The translations under genes and the position numbers were made by a program. Source: Pseudomonas sp. GD03919 (GTDB lineage: Bacteria > Pseudomonadota > Gammaproteobacteria > Pseudomonadales > Pseudomonadaceae). Taken from it: a stretch of DNA of 64,000 bases. This document shows, one piece after another, positions 28,579 through 40,632 of the stretch. How positions within the stretch are numbered: the first letter of the stretch is position 1; each line of letters opens with the position of its first letter. The stretch lies in NCBI RefSeq assembly GCF_029814935.1, contig NZ_CP104582.1, positions 2,604,001-2,668,000 of the forward strand. The letters run 5' to 3'. Under the pieces are notes generated by a model. That model ran no database searches. It saw only the letters and a list, made by a program, of their open reading frames with translations, and was not told where the DNA came from.

Positions 28579-28824
28579 GCTTGTCTACCGTCTTCGTTTA
28601 GGTATTGCGCATTCGGCGCTGTACTTGTGATACCGCGCCACCTGTGACTGCCGAAACAGTCCGCCGGGCCTTCCGCCGCGAGTGAAACTCGACGCGGGCA
28701 ACCCGCCGTGGTTCTGCTTGCAAACACCGCCGCAACGATGGAGCGATTACGCAACGCCCCGCCTACCACGACGGCTTACAACAATTTGTGTGGCTGGAGC
28801 TAACCGCCCAGCCACTTTTGACGC
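28579..28824. other. 246-bp gap between lpd and sucC with a hairpin
   Basis: Arms GTGGCTGG (28790-28797) and CCAGCCAC (28808-28815) form a perfect eight-pair stem just after the lpd stop. On the minus strand it lacks a T-run, so it may be a processing or stability element more than a terminator. The remainder may hold a separate sucCD promoter, which I could not identify. Confidence 0.5.
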
Positions 28825-30327
<1,503 letters not shown>

Positions 30328-31557
30328 TTAGATTTCCAGCAGCAGACGCGCCGGGTCTTCAAGCAAGTTCTTGATGGTCACCAGGAAGGTCACGGCTTCC
30401 TTACCATCGATCAGGCGGTGGTCGTAAGACAGCGCCAGGTACATCATCGGGCGGATCACCACCTGACCGTTGATGGCCATCGGACGCTGGATGATGTTGT
30501 GCATACCCAGGATCGCGGCCTGCGGCGGGTTGACGATCGGCGTCGACATCATCGAACCGAAGGTACCACCGTTGGTGATGGTGAAGGTGCCGCCGGTCAT
30601 TTCTTCGATCGACAGCTTGCCGTCACGTGCCTTCTTGCCGAAGGTGGCGATGCCGCTCTCGATTTCAGCCAGGCTCATCAGCTCGGCGTTACGCAGTACC
30701 GGAACCACCAGGCCACGGTCGCTGGAAACGGCAACGCCGATGTCCGCATAGCCATGGTAAACGATGTCGTTGCCGTCGATCGACGCGTTGACGGCCGGGA
30801 AGCGCTTCAGCGCCTCGGTAGCAGCCTTGACGAAGAACGACATGAAGCCCAGGCGCACGCCGTTGTGGGACTTCTCGAACAGATCCTTGTACTTCGAACG
30901 CAGGGCCATGACTTCGGTCATGTCCACTTCGTTGAAGGTGGTCAGCATGGCCATGGAGGACTGAGCCTCGACCAGACGCTCGGCGATCTTGGCGCGCAGA
31001 CGGGTCATCGGCACACGCTTCTCGGTGCGGTCGCCAGTGGCGACGACAGCGGTGGCAGCAGCCGGAGCAGCGGCCGGCTTGGCAGCAGCGGCCGGCGCGT
31101 TCTTCTTGGCTTCGACGGCAGCGACCACGTCTTCCTTGGTCACGCGGCCACCTTTACCAGTGCCGGCGATGCTGTTCGGGTCGATGCCGTTCTCTTCGGC
31201 CAGCTTGCGCGCGGCCGGCGAGAGGATGGCGTCGTCGCCAGCAGCGGCAGCCGGAGCAGCAGCCTGGGCCGGAGCAGCGGCAGCGGCCGGAGCGGCAGCC
31301 GGAGCAGCAGCGGCAGCGCCACCTTCGGTCAGCCTGCCCAGCAGCTCGTTGGAGAGAACGGTGTCGCCTTCGTTCTTGATGATTTCAGCCAGGACACCAT
31401 CGGCCTCGGCCAGGACTTCGATCACCACCTTGTCGGTTTCGATGTCGACGATCAGCTCATCGCGCTTGACCGCTTCGCCCGGCTTCTTGTGCCAGGTGGC
31501 CACGGTGCCGTCGGCAACCGATTCCGGGAAGGTTGGGGCTTTGATCTCGATAGCCAT
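30328..31557 (-). CDS. sucB: Dihydrolipoyllysine-residue succinyltransferase (E2), SucB
   Basis: SucB transfers the succinyl group from lipoate to CoA and forms the core of the 2-oxoglutarate dehydrogenase complex. The 409-residue product has an N-terminal lipoyl domain with the modified lysine at K43 ([11 protein letters not shown]), an alanine/proline-rich linker around residues 80-110, a peripheral subunit-binding domain ([16 protein letters not shown]) and a catalytic domain with [20 protein letters not shown] precedes the ATG; an extension to 31689 overlaps sucA and is rejected. Confidence 0.98.
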   Translation of the reverse strand: MAIEIKAPTFPESVADGTVATWHKKPGEAVKRDELIVDIETDKVVIEVLAEADGVLAEIIKNEGDTVLSNELLGRLTEGGAAAAAPAAAPAAAAAPAQAAAPAAAAGDDAILSPAARKLAEENGIDPNSIAGTGKGGRVTKEDVVAAVEAKKNAPAAAAKPAAAPAAATAVVATGDRTEKRVPMTRLRAKIAERLVEAQSSMAMLTTFNEVDMTEVMALRSKYKDLFEKSHNGVRLGFMSFFVKAATEALKRFPAVNASIDGNDIVYHGYADIGVAVSSDRGLVVPVLRNAELMSLAEIESGIATFGKKARDGKLSIEEMTGGTFTITNGGTFGSMMSTPIVNPPQAAILGMHNIIQRPMAINGQVVIRPMMYLALSYDHRLIDGKEAVTFLVTIKNLLEDPARLLLEI

Positions 31558-31622
31558 TGTATGCGTTTCCTTAAATTCGGTTTTACCGCCAGGTGGCACC
31601 TGCCACCTGGCGGATGAAGGCG

Positions 31623-34454
31623 TTAAACAGTAAAGGCGTCCTGCAGCAGTTTTTCCTGCTGCTCGGCGTGCATCGAGGCATAACCGCAAGCCGGCGCTGC
31701 CGACGCATCACGACCGGCATACTCCAAGAACAACGACTTCTTGTGTGCGGTGGCGACACGACGCATGTGGTGCTGGCTGCAGTACCAGGCGCCCTGGTTC
31801 ATCGGCTCTTCCTGACACCAGACGATGTGCTTGAGGTTCTTGTACGGCGCCAGCGCTTCGGCCAGATCGTCTTCCGGGAACGGATAGAGCTGTTCGATAC
31901 GCACGATGGCGATGTCCTCGCGACCCTCGGCACGACGCTTCTCCAGCAGGTCGTAGTAGACCTTGCCGCTGCACAGGATCATGCGCTGGACCTTTTTCGG
32001 GTCCAGCGAATCGATCTCGCCGATCACGGTCTGGAAGGAGCCTTCGGCCAGTTCTTCCAGGGTCGAGATGGCCAGCTTGTGACGCAGCAGCGACTTCGGA
32101 GTCAGGACCACCAGCGGCTTGCGCAGGGGACGGATCACCTGGCGACGCAGCATATGGTAGACCTGCGCCGGGGTGGTCGGCACGCACACCTGCATGTTGT
32201 GCTCGGCGCACAGCTGCAGATAGCGCTCCAGACGCGCCGAGCTGTGCTCAGGCCCCTGTCCTTCATAACCATGCGGCAGCAGAACGGTCAGACCGCAGAG
32301 GCGCCCCCACTTGGTCTCGCCGCTGGAGATGAACTGGTCGAATACCACCTGAGCGCCGTTGGCGAAGTCGCCGAACTGGGCTTCCCAGATCACCAGCGCG
32401 TTCGGCGTGGTGGTGGCGTAGCCGTATTCGAAAGCCAGCACCGCTTCCTCGGAGAGGAAGGAGTCGTACAGCTCGAACTTAGGCTGACCGTCGTACAGGT
32501 TCTTCAGCGGAACGTAGGTCGAGGCGTCCTTCTGGTTGTGCAGCACCGCATGACGGTGCGAGAAGGTGCCGCGGCCAATGTCCTGGCCGGTCATGCGGAT
32601 CGGGTGACCTTCGACCAGCAGCGTGGCGTAAGCCATGGTCTCGGCGAAGCCCCAGTTGATCGGCAAGCCACCCGCGCCCATCTTCTGACGGTCTTCGAGG
32701 ATCTTCGCCACCTGACGCTGAACCAGGAACCCTTCCGGAATTTCCAGCAGCTTGGCGGACAGGTCCTGCAGGGTCTTCAAATCGAAACGGGTGTCGTGGC
32801 GCGCAGTCCAGGCGTGGCCCAGGTACGGACGCCAGTCGACGAACAGCTCCTTGTTCGGCTCCTTGACCAGGCTCTTGACCACGTGCTGACCGTTATCCAG
32901 CGCAGTACGGTAGTCATCGATCTTGGCTTGCACGTCATCGTTGCTCTGCACACCAGCGGCAATCAGGGCATCGGCATACAGTTCACGGGTGGTGCGCTGC
33001 TTGGCGATCTGCTGGTACATCAGCGGCTGGGTACCGCTCGGCTCGTCGGCCTCGTTGTGGCCGCGGCGGCGGTAGCAGACCAGGTCGATGACCACGTCAC
33101 GCTTGTACTGCATGCGGTAATCGACGGCCAGCTGGGTGACGAACAGTACCGCTTCCGGATCGTCGCCATTCACGTGGAAGATCGGCGCCTGGATCATCTT
33201 GGCCACGTCGGTAGCGTACTCAGTCGAGCGCGCATCCTGCGGGTTACTGATGGTAAAACCGACCTGGTTGTTGATCACGATGTGGATGGTGCCACCCGTC
33301 TTGTAGCCACGGGTCTGCGACATCTGGAAGGTTTCCATGACCACGCCCTGACCGGCGAACGCCGCATCACCGTGCATGGAAATCGGCAGCACCTTGTCGC
33401 CCGTGGCGTCGTTACGACGATCCTGACGCGCACGCACCGAACCCTCGACCACCGGAGAAACGATCTCCAGGTGCGAGGGGTTGAACGCCAGGGCCAGGTG
33501 CACTTCGCCACCGGTGGTCATGACGTTGGAGGAGAAGCCCTGGTGGTACTTCACGTCACCGGAGGACAGACCCTCGGTCTTCTTGCCTTCGAACTCGTCG
33601 AACAGGTCGCGCGGGTTCTTGCCGAAGGTGTTGACCAGTACGTTCAGACGGCCACGGTGGGCCATGCCGATGACGATTTCCTTGGTGCCGTAGGAGCCCG
33701 AACGCTGGATGATTTCGTCCAGCAGCGGGATCAGGCTTTCGCCGCCTTCCAGGCCGAAGCGCTTGGTGCCCGGATACTTGGTGCCCAGGTACTTTTCCAG
33801 GCCTTCGGCAGCGGTTAAGCGCTCGAGCACGTGGGCCTGCACCTCGGGGGAAAACTGCGGACGACCACGCACGCTTTCCAGACGCTGGGCGAACCAGTGG
33901 CGCTGGCCGGAATCGACGATGTGCATGAACTCGGCACCGATGGTGCGACAATATGTCTGCTGCAACGCACCGATGATTTCACGTAGGGTCGCCTCCTCCT
34001 TGCCGATATACAGCTCACCGGTGCGGAAAGTGGTATCCAGATCCGCATCGGTCAGGCCGTAATGGTTGATCGACAGGTCAGACGGCGCAGTGCGCACCCA
34101 CAGACCCAGAGGGTCGAGTTGGGCGGCCTGATGGCCACGCATGCGGTAGGCCTGGATCAGGCGCAGCACTTCCACCTGCTTCTTTTCGTGCTCGCTGCTG
34201 ACGGCCCCGGCGGAAACCGGCTGGGCGCGACGCGAATTCTTCGCGAGCAGGACGAAATGATCGCGAATGGTCGAATGCGATACGTCCGTTGCAGCGCTGC
34301 CGTCAGCCGGCAACTTCTGGAAGTAAGTGCGCCACTCTTCTGGCACAGCGTTGGGATCGTGCAGGTAGAGCTCGTAGAGCTCTTCCACGTAGGCAGCGTT
34401 GCCACCGGATAGGTGGGCACTGTCCCACATGCGCTGCATCACGCTTTCTTGCAT
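31623..34454 (-). CDS. sucA: 2-oxoglutarate dehydrogenase E1 component, SucA
   Basis: SucA is the thiamine-diphosphate E1 enzyme that decarboxylates 2-oxoglutarate and succinylates the lipoyl group on SucB. The 943-residue length is standard. The N-terminal segment [20 protein letters not shown] and [14 protein letters not shown] are family features; the thiamine-binding part contains [15 protein letters not shown] and [17 protein letters not shown]; the transketolase-like C-terminus has [15 protein letters not shown] and [28 protein letters not shown] precedes the ATG. A 249-bp gap separates it from sdhB. Confidence 0.98.
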   Translation of the reverse strand: MQESVMQRMWDSAHLSGGNAAYVEELYELYLHDPNAVPEEWRTYFQKLPADGSAATDVSHSTIRDHFVLLAKNSRRAQPVSAGAVSSEHEKKQVEVLRLIQAYRMRGHQAAQLDPLGLWVRTAPSDLSINHYGLTDADLDTTFRTGELYIGKEEATLREIIGALQQTYCRTIGAEFMHIVDSGQRHWFAQRLESVRGRPQFSPEVQAHVLERLTAAEGLEKYLGTKYPGTKRFGLEGGESLIPLLDEIIQRSGSYGTKEIVIGMAHRGRLNVLVNTFGKNPRDLFDEFEGKKTEGLSSGDVKYHQGFSSNVMTTGGEVHLALAFNPSHLEIVSPVVEGSVRARQDRRNDATGDKVLPISMHGDAAFAGQGVVMETFQMSQTRGYKTGGTIHIVINNQVGFTISNPQDARSTEYATDVAKMIQAPIFHVNGDDPEAVLFVTQLAVDYRMQYKRDVVIDLVCYRRRGHNEADEPSGTQPLMYQQIAKQRTTRELYADALIAAGVQSNDDVQAKIDDYRTALDNGQHVVKSLVKEPNKELFVDWRPYLGHAWTARHDTRFDLKTLQDLSAKLLEIPEGFLVQRQVAKILEDRQKMGAGGLPINWGFAETMAYATLLVEGHPIRMTGQDIGRGTFSHRHAVLHNQKDASTYVPLKNLYDGQPKFELYDSFLSEEAVLAFEYGYATTTPNALVIWEAQFGDFANGAQVVFDQFISSGETKWGRLCGLTVLLPHGYEGQGPEHSSARLERYLQLCAEHNMQVCVPTTPAQVYHMLRRQVIRPLRKPLVVLTPKSLLRHKLAISTLEELAEGSFQTVIGEIDSLDPKKVQRMILCSGKVYYDLLEKRRAEGREDIAIVRIEQLYPFPEDDLAEALAPYKNLKHIVWCQEEPMNQGAWYCSQHHMRRVATAHKKSLFLEYAGRDASAAPACGYASMHAEQQEKLLQDAFTV

Positions 34455-34654
34455 GCTTGGTCACCCTCGGTAAGGGGACACCACCGGCGTGAATACCGCA
34501 TGGCGCCAATCGAAGTCACGCTGTTGCGACTCGGTTGAAGCCACTTGGGTTCCCGCAGATAGTCCGGGTACCAGCCCGGATGCCCCTGCTGGTCGTCATA
34601 TTTTTCGAGTATGAGCTGCAGCTTTGTGAGCTGCGGCTCCGGCTTTTGCTGCAA
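34439..34654 (-). CDS. Possible 71-residue ORF between sdhB and sucA (doubtful)
   Basis: From a TTG, a frame reads TKLQLILEKYDDQQGHPGWY and YPDYLREPKWLQP, which looks more protein-like than a random frame, and it ends overlapping the first codons of sucA. No ribosome site supports the TTG, which lies at the foot of a TTCG-loop hairpin. I do not recognise the protein. It may be spurious. Confidence 0.25.
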   Translation of the reverse strand: MQQKPEPQLTKLQLILEKYDDQQGHPGWYPDYLREPKWLQPSRNSVTSIGAMRYSRRWCPLTEGDQACKKA

Positions 34655-34673
34655 TACCGGCCGAAGCCGGTAT
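34654..34673 (-). terminator. TTCG-loop hairpin between sdhB and sucA
   Basis: On the minus strand ATACCGGC-TTCG-GCCGGTAT forms a perfect eight-pair stem 30 bp after the sdhB stop. It has no T-run, so it may pause or protect the upstream sdh transcript instead of terminating. Such a structure could lower expression of the suc genes relative to sdh. Confidence 0.55.
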
Positions 34674-34703
34674 GCAGGTGTTACAGGTACAGCAACTTGC
34701 GAA

Positions 34704-35408
34704 TCAGGTACCGCTTTGCAGCAGCATGTTACGCACGTGGCCGATGGCCTTGGTCGGGTTCAGACCCTTGGGGCACACGTTCACGCAGTTCATGATGCCA
34801 CGGCAACGGAACACGCTGAACGGATCGTCCAGCGAAGCCAGACGCTCGGCGGTCTTGGTGTCACGGCTGTCAGCCAGGAAACGATAGGCCTGCAGCAGCG
34901 CAGCGGGACCGAGGAACTTGTCCGGATTCCACCAGAACGACGGGCAACTGGTCGAGCAGCACGCGCACAGAATGCACTCGTACAGGCCATCGAGCTTCTC
35001 GCGCTCTGCCGGCGACTGCAGGCGCTCGATGGCCGGAGCCGGGGTGTCGTTCTGCAGGAACGGCTGCACCTTCTCGTATTGCTTGTAGAAGATGCTCATA
35101 TCGACAACGAGGTCACGAATAACCGGCAAACCCGGCAACGGACGAATGACCAGCTTGTTGTTTTTCACCGTCGCCGAAAGCGGAGTGATACAGGCCAAAC
35201 CATTCTTACCGTTGATGTTCATGCCATCGGAACCACACACACCCTCACGGCAGGAGCGACGGTAGGAAAAGGTCACGTCCTGTTCCTTGATCAGCGCCAG
35301 CACGTCAAGAACCATGACGTCCTTGCCGCCGGTGTCGACCTGGAAATCCTGCATGAACGGAGCAGCGTCTTTCTCCGGGTTGTAGCGATACACACTGACT
35401 TGCAACAT
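34704..35408 (-). CDS. sdhB: Succinate dehydrogenase iron-sulfur subunit, SdhB
   Basis: SdhB relays electrons from FAD to quinone through three iron-sulfur clusters. The 234-residue product contains the [2Fe-2S] cysteines in SCREGVCGSDGMNINGKNG and LAC, and the ferredoxin-like ligands in CILCACCSTSC and CVNVCPKGLNP. The ATG at 35408 was chosen since AAGGGTGA lies eight bases upstream; a GTG at 35417 lies inside that site. The gene is 11 bp after sdhA. Confidence 0.97.
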   Translation of the reverse strand: MLQVSVYRYNPEKDAAPFMQDFQVDTGGKDVMVLDVLALIKEQDVTFSYRRSCREGVCGSDGMNINGKNGLACITPLSATVKNNKLVIRPLPGLPVIRDLVVDMSIFYKQYEKVQPFLQNDTPAPAIERLQSPAEREKLDGLYECILCACCSTSCPSFWWNPDKFLGPAALLQAYRFLADSRDTKTAERLASLDDPFSVFRCRGIMNCVNVCPKGLNPTKAIGHVRNMLLQSGT

Positions 35409-35419
35409 ATCAGTCACCC

Positions 35420-37192
35420 TTAATAAGTCCGAACCTTGGGTTCAAATGCCGGAACGGTCTTCGGCGCGAAGTTGACCGCACGCTTGGCAACGCGCTTCTC
35501 GCCTGGGAAGTACAGGGAGTGGCACAGCCAGTTTTGGTCATCGCGCTCCTCGAAGTCTTCGCGAGCGTGGGCACCACGGGACTCTTTACGAGCCTCGGCA
35601 GCAACCGCAGTCGCCTCAGCAACTTCGAGCAGGTTTTGCAGTTCCAGCGCTTCGATACGCGCAGTGTTGAACGCCTGGCTCTTGTCGGAGATTTTCACCT
35701 TGGCGATACGCTCGCGCAGGTCGGCCAGTTGTTGGATGCCCTTCTGCATGTATTCGCCGGTACGGAATACACCGAAGTAGTTCTGCATGCACTGTTGCAG
35801 CTCGCGCTTGAGCGGAGCCACTTCTTCACCGGTGCTGCGCTCGTTGACGCCTGCCAGGCGAGCCAGCGATTGCTCGATGTCGGTTTCGCTGGCACCACGG
35901 ACTTCCACGCCTTCTTTCAGCGCTTTTTCCAGGTGCAGACCAGCGGCGCGACCGAACACCACCAGGTCGAGCAGCGAGTTGCCGCCCAGACGGTTGGCAC
36001 CGTGCACCGATACGCAGGCGACTTCACCCACAGCGAACAGACCTTCGATGATGGTGTCGTTGCCGCTGGCGTCCTGGGTGATGGCCTGGCCGTGAATGTT
36101 GGTGGCAACGCCGCCCATCATGTAGTGGCAGGTCGGGATCACCGGAACCGGCGCGACCACCGGGTCGACGTGAGCGAAGGTCTTGGACAGTTCGCAGATG
36201 CCCGGCAGACGGCTGTGCAGCACGTCTTCGCCGAGGTGATCGAGCTTCAGCAGTACGTGATCCTTGTTCGGGCCACAGCCGTTGCCGGCGATCACTTCCT
36301 TGACCATGGAACGAGCGACCACGTCGCGGCCGGCCAGGTCCTTGGCGTTCGGCGCATAACGTTCCATGAAGCGCTCGCCATGGGCGTTGATCAGGTAACC
36401 ACCCTCACCACGGCAACCTTCGGTGACCAGCACACCAGCGCCGGCGATACCGGTCGGATGGAACTGCCACATCTCGATGTCCTGCACCGGCACACCGGCA
36501 CGCAGGGCCATACCGATGCCGTCACCGGTATTGATAAGAGCGTTGGTGGTCGAGGCGTAGATACGACCGGCACCGCCAGTGGCCAGAACCACGGCCTTGG
36601 AACGGATGTAAACGGTTTCGCCAGTCTCGATGCAGATGGCGATGATGCCGACGATGGCGCCGTCCTGGTTCTTCACCAGATCAACCGCGTACCACTCGTT
36701 GAGGAACGAGGTGCCGGCTTTCAGGTTGGCCTGATACAGGGTGTGCAGCAGCGCGTGACCGGTACGGTCGGCAGCAGCGCAGGTACGAGCAGCCTGGGTC
36801 GGATTGTCCGGGCCCTTGGACTGACCGCCGAACGGACGCTGGTAGATACGCCCCTGCTCGGTACGGGAGAACGGCAGACCCATGTGCTCGAGCTCGAACA
36901 CGGCTTCCGGACCGACGGAACACATGTATTCGATAGCGTCCTGGTCACCGATATAGTCGGAACCCTTGACGGTATCGTACATGTGCCAGCGCCAATCGTC
37001 GTTCGGGTCGGCCGAAGCGATGGCGCAGGTGATGCCACCCTGAGCGGAAACGGTGTGCGAACGAGTCGGAAACACCTTGGTGACCACGGCAGTCTTGTGA
37101 CCACCCTGAGCCAGTTGCAGCGCAGCACGCATGCCGGCGCCGCCGCCACCTACGATGATGGCGTCATAGGAAAGAGTACGGATGCTAGCCAT
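35420..37192 (-). CDS. sdhA: Succinate dehydrogenase flavoprotein subunit, SdhA
   Basis: SdhA oxidises succinate to fumarate with covalently bound FAD. The 590-residue product has the nucleotide motif [17 protein letters not shown], the FAD-linking histidine in [10 protein letters not shown], the active-site region [21 protein letters not shown] and the C-terminal [17 protein letters not shown]. It lies three bases after sdhD and before sdhB, the normal order. Confidence 0.98.
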   Translation of the reverse strand: MASIRTLSYDAIIVGGGGAGMRAALQLAQGGHKTAVVTKVFPTRSHTVSAQGGITCAIASADPNDDWRWHMYDTVKGSDYIGDQDAIEYMCSVGPEAVFELEHMGLPFSRTEQGRIYQRPFGGQSKGPDNPTQAARTCAAADRTGHALLHTLYQANLKAGTSFLNEWYAVDLVKNQDGAIVGIIAICIETGETVYIRSKAVVLATGGAGRIYASTTNALINTGDGIGMALRAGVPVQDIEMWQFHPTGIAGAGVLVTEGCRGEGGYLINAHGERFMERYAPNAKDLAGRDVVARSMVKEVIAGNGCGPNKDHVLLKLDHLGEDVLHSRLPGICELSKTFAHVDPVVAPVPVIPTCHYMMGGVATNIHGQAITQDASGNDTIIEGLFAVGEVACVSVHGANRLGGNSLLDLVVFGRAAGLHLEKALKEGVEVRGASETDIEQSLARLAGVNERSTGEEVAPLKRELQQCMQNYFGVFRTGEYMQKGIQQLADLRERIAKVKISDKSQAFNTARIEALELQNLLEVAEATAVAAEARKESRGAHAREDFEERDDQNWLCHSLYFPGEKRVAKRAVNFAPKTVPAFEPKVRTY

Positions 37193-37195
37193 GAA

Positions 37196-37564
37196 TCAGA
37201 AACCCCACAGAATCTGCACGCCCCAGACGAACATCGCGAACATGGCGATGCCACACACGGCTTGGAACAGGAAACGCACACCAGTCGCCCACTTACCCAG
37301 CGCCATCGGCGTCAGGTAGTCGGTGGAAATGGTCCACATGCCAACCCAGGCGTGCACGCTCAGTGCAACCAGGGCCAGCAGGCTGAAAATGCGCATTGCG
37401 GTATGCGAGAACAGACCATGCCACTCGGCGTAGCCCATGCCCGGATTGCAGATCACATAGCCCAGCAGAAACAGCGTGTAAGCCGCGAGAACGACCGCAG
37501 AAACGCGTTGCGCCATCCAGTCATAGAGGCCCGAACGCGAGAAATTCGTGACATTAGTTACCAT
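37196..37564 (-). CDS. sdhD: Succinate dehydrogenase membrane anchor, SdhD
   Basis: A 122-residue inner-membrane anchor with three helices that, with SdhC, binds heme b and ubiquinone. It contains SRSGLYDWMAQRVSAVVLAA, whose serine and arginine line the quinone site, and the heme histidine in VHAWVGMWTISTDYL. The start MVTNVTN follows family length; it overlaps the sdhC stop. A longer frame upstream reads through sdhC out of frame and is rejected. Confidence 0.95.
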   Translation of the reverse strand: MVTNVTNFSRSGLYDWMAQRVSAVVLAAYTLFLLGYVICNPGMGYAEWHGLFSHTAMRIFSLLALVALSVHAWVGMWTISTDYLTPMALGKWATGVRFLFQAVCGIAMFAMFVWGVQILWGF

Positions 37565-37932
37565 ATCCATACCCCCAGCAGCACGATCACGACCGCCGCA
37601 ACGGCGATGACGATTTTCGAGCCCAGCTTGCCGCCTTCCAGCGTCTCGCCGATGCCCATGTCCATGATCAAGTGGCGCACGCCGGCCACCAGGTGATACA
37701 GCAAAGCGGACAGAAGACCCCAGATCACGAACTTGGCCAGCGGACTGGTCAGACATTCTTTCACCTGGACGAAGCCCTCTTCGGAGGTCAGCGACTTGTC
37801 GAGGCCGAACAGCAGAATGGCGATACCGACGAAGAGGATGACACCGGAGATACGGTGGAGAATGGAGGCGTAAGCGGTGACTGGGAGCTTGATAGTCCTA
37901 AGGTCTAGGTTTACAGGTCGTTGGCTATTCAC
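37558..37932 (-). CDS. sdhC: Succinate dehydrogenase cytochrome b556 subunit, SdhC
   Basis: A 124-residue membrane anchor with three helices. RPVNLDLRTIKLPVTAYASI and LHRISGVILF form the quinone-site region, and the heme ligand lies in LYHLVAGVRHLIMD. The start is a GTG with a poor ribosome site; no better start exists because a stop codon lies just upstream. It is the promoter-proximal gene of the sdh-suc cluster, about 125 bp from a good sigma70 promoter. Confidence 0.94.
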   Translation of the reverse strand: MNSQRPVNLDLRTIKLPVTAYASILHRISGVILFVGIAILLFGLDKSLTSEEGFVQVKECLTSPLAKFVIWGLLSALLYHLVAGVRHLIMDMGIGETLEGGKLGSKIVIAVAAVVIVLLGVWIW

Positions 37933-38064
37933 GGCTTTTTATCACACTGAGAGCCCCTAACTATCAGGGCAAAGTTGTTGGGAAGTGCACTGGTCAGGTA
38001 CCCATCACCCAAGGAGTGACGACCGTCATGATATGGCCGCAAAGCCCCTGACGGTCGGCCACGG

Positions 38065-38093
38065 AGTATAGACAGTTAGCAGACTAATGACAA
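38065..38093 (-). promoter_or_regulatory. Sigma70 promoter of sdhC
   Basis: On the minus strand TTGTCA (38093-38088), a 17-base spacer and TATACT (38070-38065) give a near-consensus promoter. The predicted start near 38058 leaves a leader of about 125 bases before the GTG at 37932, long enough for post-transcriptional control. Confidence 0.75.
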
Positions 38094-38207
38094 TGCAATG
38101 GCCTCCCCCAAAAAGCGCATTGCAGCCTTTAAACAAATGGCGTAAATAGCGGCCTTTTTTCGTTGAAAATCCCGCGCAAACCCTTTTACTGTCTGGGTTC
38201 GCGCAAA

Positions 38208-38235
38208 TTGACATTCGCATTTATGCCACTATAGT
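38208..38235 (+). promoter_or_regulatory. Sigma70 promoter of gltA
   Basis: TTGACA (38208-38213), a 16-base spacer and TATAGT (38230-38235) form a strong promoter about 60 bp before the gltA start. The -10 box is embedded in a perfect palindrome, CCACTATAGTGG (38226-38237). Together with the sdhC promoter it occupies the 362-bp divergent region 37933-38294; nothing else was seen there. Confidence 0.8.
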
Positions 38236-38294
38236 GGTGCGGGCCCTGCGTGGGGGGCTGTCTGATGATTTCAAGCATAACTAGGAGGCCACAT

Positions 38295-39575
38295 ATGGCT
38301 GACAAAAAAGCGCAGTTGATCATCGAGGGCAATGCCCCCGTCGAACTGCCCGTTCTGACCGGCACTGTTGGTCCCGAAGTAATCGATGTGCGGAGCCTGA
38401 CCGCCACGGGTTGGTTCACATTTGATCCTGGTTTCATGTCGACCGCCTCTTGCGAGTCGAAGATCACCTACATCGACGGCGACAAAGGGATTTTGCTGCA
38501 TCGCGGCTACCCCATCGAACAACTCGCCGAGCAATCCGACTACCTGGAAACCTGCTACCTGTTGCTCAATGGCGAACTGCCGAGCAAGGAAGAAAAGGCC
38601 AACTTCGTCAGCACCATCAAGAACCACACCATGGTTCATGAGCAGCTGAAGACCTTCTTCAACGGTTTCCGCCGTGACGCCCACCCGATGGCCATCATGT
38701 GTGGCGTGGTCGGTGCCCTGTCCGCCTTCTATCACGACTCGCTGGACATCAAGAATCCGCAACACCGCGAAGTATCGGCCATGCGCCTGGTGGCCAAGAT
38801 GCCGACCATCGCCGCCATGACCTACAAGTACTCCATGGGTCAGCCCATGATGTACCCGCGCAACGACCTGAACTACGCAGAAAACTTCCTGCACATGATG
38901 TTCAACACCCCGTGCGAGATCAAACCGATCAGCCCGGTGCTGGCCAAGGCGATGGACAAGATCTTCATCCTCCATGCCGACCATGAGCAGAACGCCTCCA
39001 CTTCCACTGTACGCCTGGCTGGCTCCTCGGGCGCCAACCCGTTCGCCTGTATCGCTGCCGGCATCGCCGCACTCTGGGGCCCGGCACACGGCGGCGCCAA
39101 CGAAGCGGTACTGACCATGCTCGACGAGATCGGCAGCGTGGACAACATCGAAAAATTCGTGGCCAAGGCCAAGGACAAGGATGACCCGTTCAAGCTGATG
39201 GGCTTCGGTCACCGCGTCTACAAGAACTTCGATCCGCGCGCCAAGGTCATGAAGCAGACCTGCGACGAAGTCCTGGCCGAGTTGGGCATCAACGATCCGC
39301 AGCTGGAACTGGCGATGAAACTGGAAGAGATCGCGCGCAACGATCCTTACTTCAAGGAGCGCAACCTCTACCCGAACGTCGATTTCTACTCGGGTATCAT
39401 CCTCAAGGCCATCGGCATTCCGACCTCGATGTTCACCGTGATCTTCGCCCTGGCACGTACCGTGGGCTGGATCTCGCACTGGAAGGAAATGCTTTCCGGC
39501 CCGTACAAGATCGGCCGCCCGCGCCAGCTGTACACCGGTTACGAGCAGCGCGACCTGCCTGCCAACCGCGACTGA
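38295..39575 (+). CDS. gltA: Citrate synthase, GltA
   Basis: Citrate synthase condenses acetyl-CoA with oxaloacetate at the entry to the TCA cycle. The 426-residue type II (hexameric, NADH-sensitive) enzyme has [20 protein letters not shown], the histidine region [40 protein letters not shown] and [23 protein letters not shown] lies six bases before the ATG. It is divergent from the sdh-suc operon, as in P. aeruginosa, and is followed by a terminator. Confidence 0.98.
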   Translation: MADKKAQLIIEGNAPVELPVLTGTVGPEVIDVRSLTATGWFTFDPGFMSTASCESKITYIDGDKGILLHRGYPIEQLAEQSDYLETCYLLLNGELPSKEEKANFVSTIKNHTMVHEQLKTFFNGFRRDAHPMAIMCGVVGALSAFYHDSLDIKNPQHREVSAMRLVAKMPTIAAMTYKYSMGQPMMYPRNDLNYAENFLHMMFNTPCEIKPISPVLAKAMDKIFILHADHEQNASTSTVRLAGSSGANPFACIAAGIAALWGPAHGGANEAVLTMLDEIGSVDNIEKFVAKAKDKDDPFKLMGFGHRVYKNFDPRAKVMKQTCDEVLAELGINDPQLELAMKLEEIARNDPYFKERNLYPNVDFYSGIILKAIGIPTSMFTVIFALARTVGWISHWKEMLSGPYKIGRPRQLYTGYEQRDLPANRD

Positions 39576-39590
39576 TAGCGCCGCGAGACG

Positions 39591-39620
39591 AAAAAGGCTG
39601 CCGATCTGGCAGCCTTTTTA
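39591..39620 (+). terminator. Terminator of gltA
   Basis: AAAAAGGCTGCC-GATC-TGGCAGCCTTTTTA has a stem of about eleven pairs with A and T runs on either side, so it can act on both strands for gltA and the convergent START-domain gene. Confidence 0.92.
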
Positions 39621-39640
39621 TTTGGCGAAGAACTCGCGCC

Positions 39641-40240
39641 TCAACGCCCTTCCACCTTCGCCCGCAAACCCTGCAGGGTCTGCAGCGGCGCATCGACGAC
39701 GAAGCTGTTGGCCAGCCACGACGGCACGCTGCCGCCAGGCTCAGTATGCGCTTCGTACGCCACTTCCACCTTGCCGTCAGCCAGCGGCTTCAGTTGCCAC
39801 TGCCCATCGACGCGCTGCACACGCACGAAATCCCTTTCCTCCGGCAGGCGATCCGGCAGTGCCTTGAGCAACCGGGTGACACTGCCATCAGCATCGGTTC
39901 GTGTCGTCACCTGAATCACTGAATCGCGCGCCTTCACCGGCCAGGGCATGGCAAAGCGGGTGTACAGCTCGCTGACATCGTCACGGGTTGCGAGCAGACG
40001 CTGCTGCTGACAACTGAAGACCCAGGTGCAGGAACCCTCGACATCCTCCTGCGCAGCCTTCACGGCGGCCAGATCGCCGTTGATCGTCACCACGCCGCGG
40101 TAAGCCTTGTATTTCGAGCCCGGAACGTCAGCCAGATAGACGCGGACGCCCTCCTCTTCACGCTCCAGCCGCCACTGCCTTTCGCCAGCCTGGACTGCAG
40201 TCGCACACAGCAACACAGTCAGAACGGAATAACGCATCAT
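39641..40240 (-). CDS. START-domain lipid-binding protein, exported
   Basis: A 199-residue protein with a signal peptide (MRYSVLTVLLCATAVQA). The mature part has START-fold features: WRLEREEEGVRVYLADVPGS, RFAMPWPVKARDSVIQV and FVVDAPLQTLQGLR. START domains bind lipids or other hydrophobic ligands. It corresponds by position to PA1579 next to gltA. Function is otherwise unknown. Confidence 0.82.
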   Translation of the reverse strand: MMRYSVLTVLLCATAVQAGERQWRLEREEEGVRVYLADVPGSKYKAYRGVVTINGDLAAVKAAQEDVEGSCTWVFSCQQQRLLATRDDVSELYTRFAMPWPVKARDSVIQVTTRTDADGSVTRLLKALPDRLPEERDFVRVQRVDGQWQLKPLADGKVEVAYEAHTEPGGSVPSWLANSFVVDAPLQTLQGLRAKVEGR

Positions 40241-40307
40241 CTTCGAGCGGCTCCCAACAGGACTGTTGACGATTCGATACCCAACGGATCACAAGCGGTA
40301 CAGAGAG

Positions 40308-40613
40308 TCAGGCAGTGGCCTGCTCCAGCCAACCCAGCAAACGGATGGCACTTTCACGGTCGTCGGCACACACCTCAGCCTCGGCCTTGAAACCCGAGCA
40401 GACCGCAGGACGCTCCGGGCGCCCAAAGATGGCGCAAAGAAAATCGTCACTGAGATGAATGCAGCGCACACCAGCCGGCTTGCCATGGGGCATGCCTGGA
40501 ATCGGCGAGCTGATCGAAGGTGCGATGCAACAGGCACCGCAACCGGCACGACACTCCACGAAATAACCTCGACGGAAAACGAACGGCGGCGATGCTAATG
40601 AGGCATGCGGCAT
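40308..40613 (-). CDS. YkgJ-family cysteine cluster protein
   Basis: A roughly 101-residue protein with the zinc/iron-chelating pattern ECRAGCGACCIAP, followed by RCIHLSDDFLCAIFGRPERP and VCSGF, as in UPF0153/YkgJ proteins. The ATG at 40613 was chosen as the first one outside the next gene; the true start may lie a little further downstream, since the first 15 residues look non-conserved. The biochemical role of the family is unknown. Confidence 0.75.
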   Translation of the reverse strand: MPHASLASPPFVFRRGYFVECRAGCGACCIAPSISSPIPGMPHGKPAGVRCIHLSDDFLCAIFGRPERPAVCSGFKAEAEVCADDRESAIRLLGWLEQATA

Positions 40614-40632
40614 CCGTCGAGGCCTTTGCCGA

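Noticed and set aside
31593..33818. 741-residue plus-strand frame opposite sucA
   Set aside because: Antisense shadow; composition is rich in H, Q and V as expected from the complement of sucA codons.
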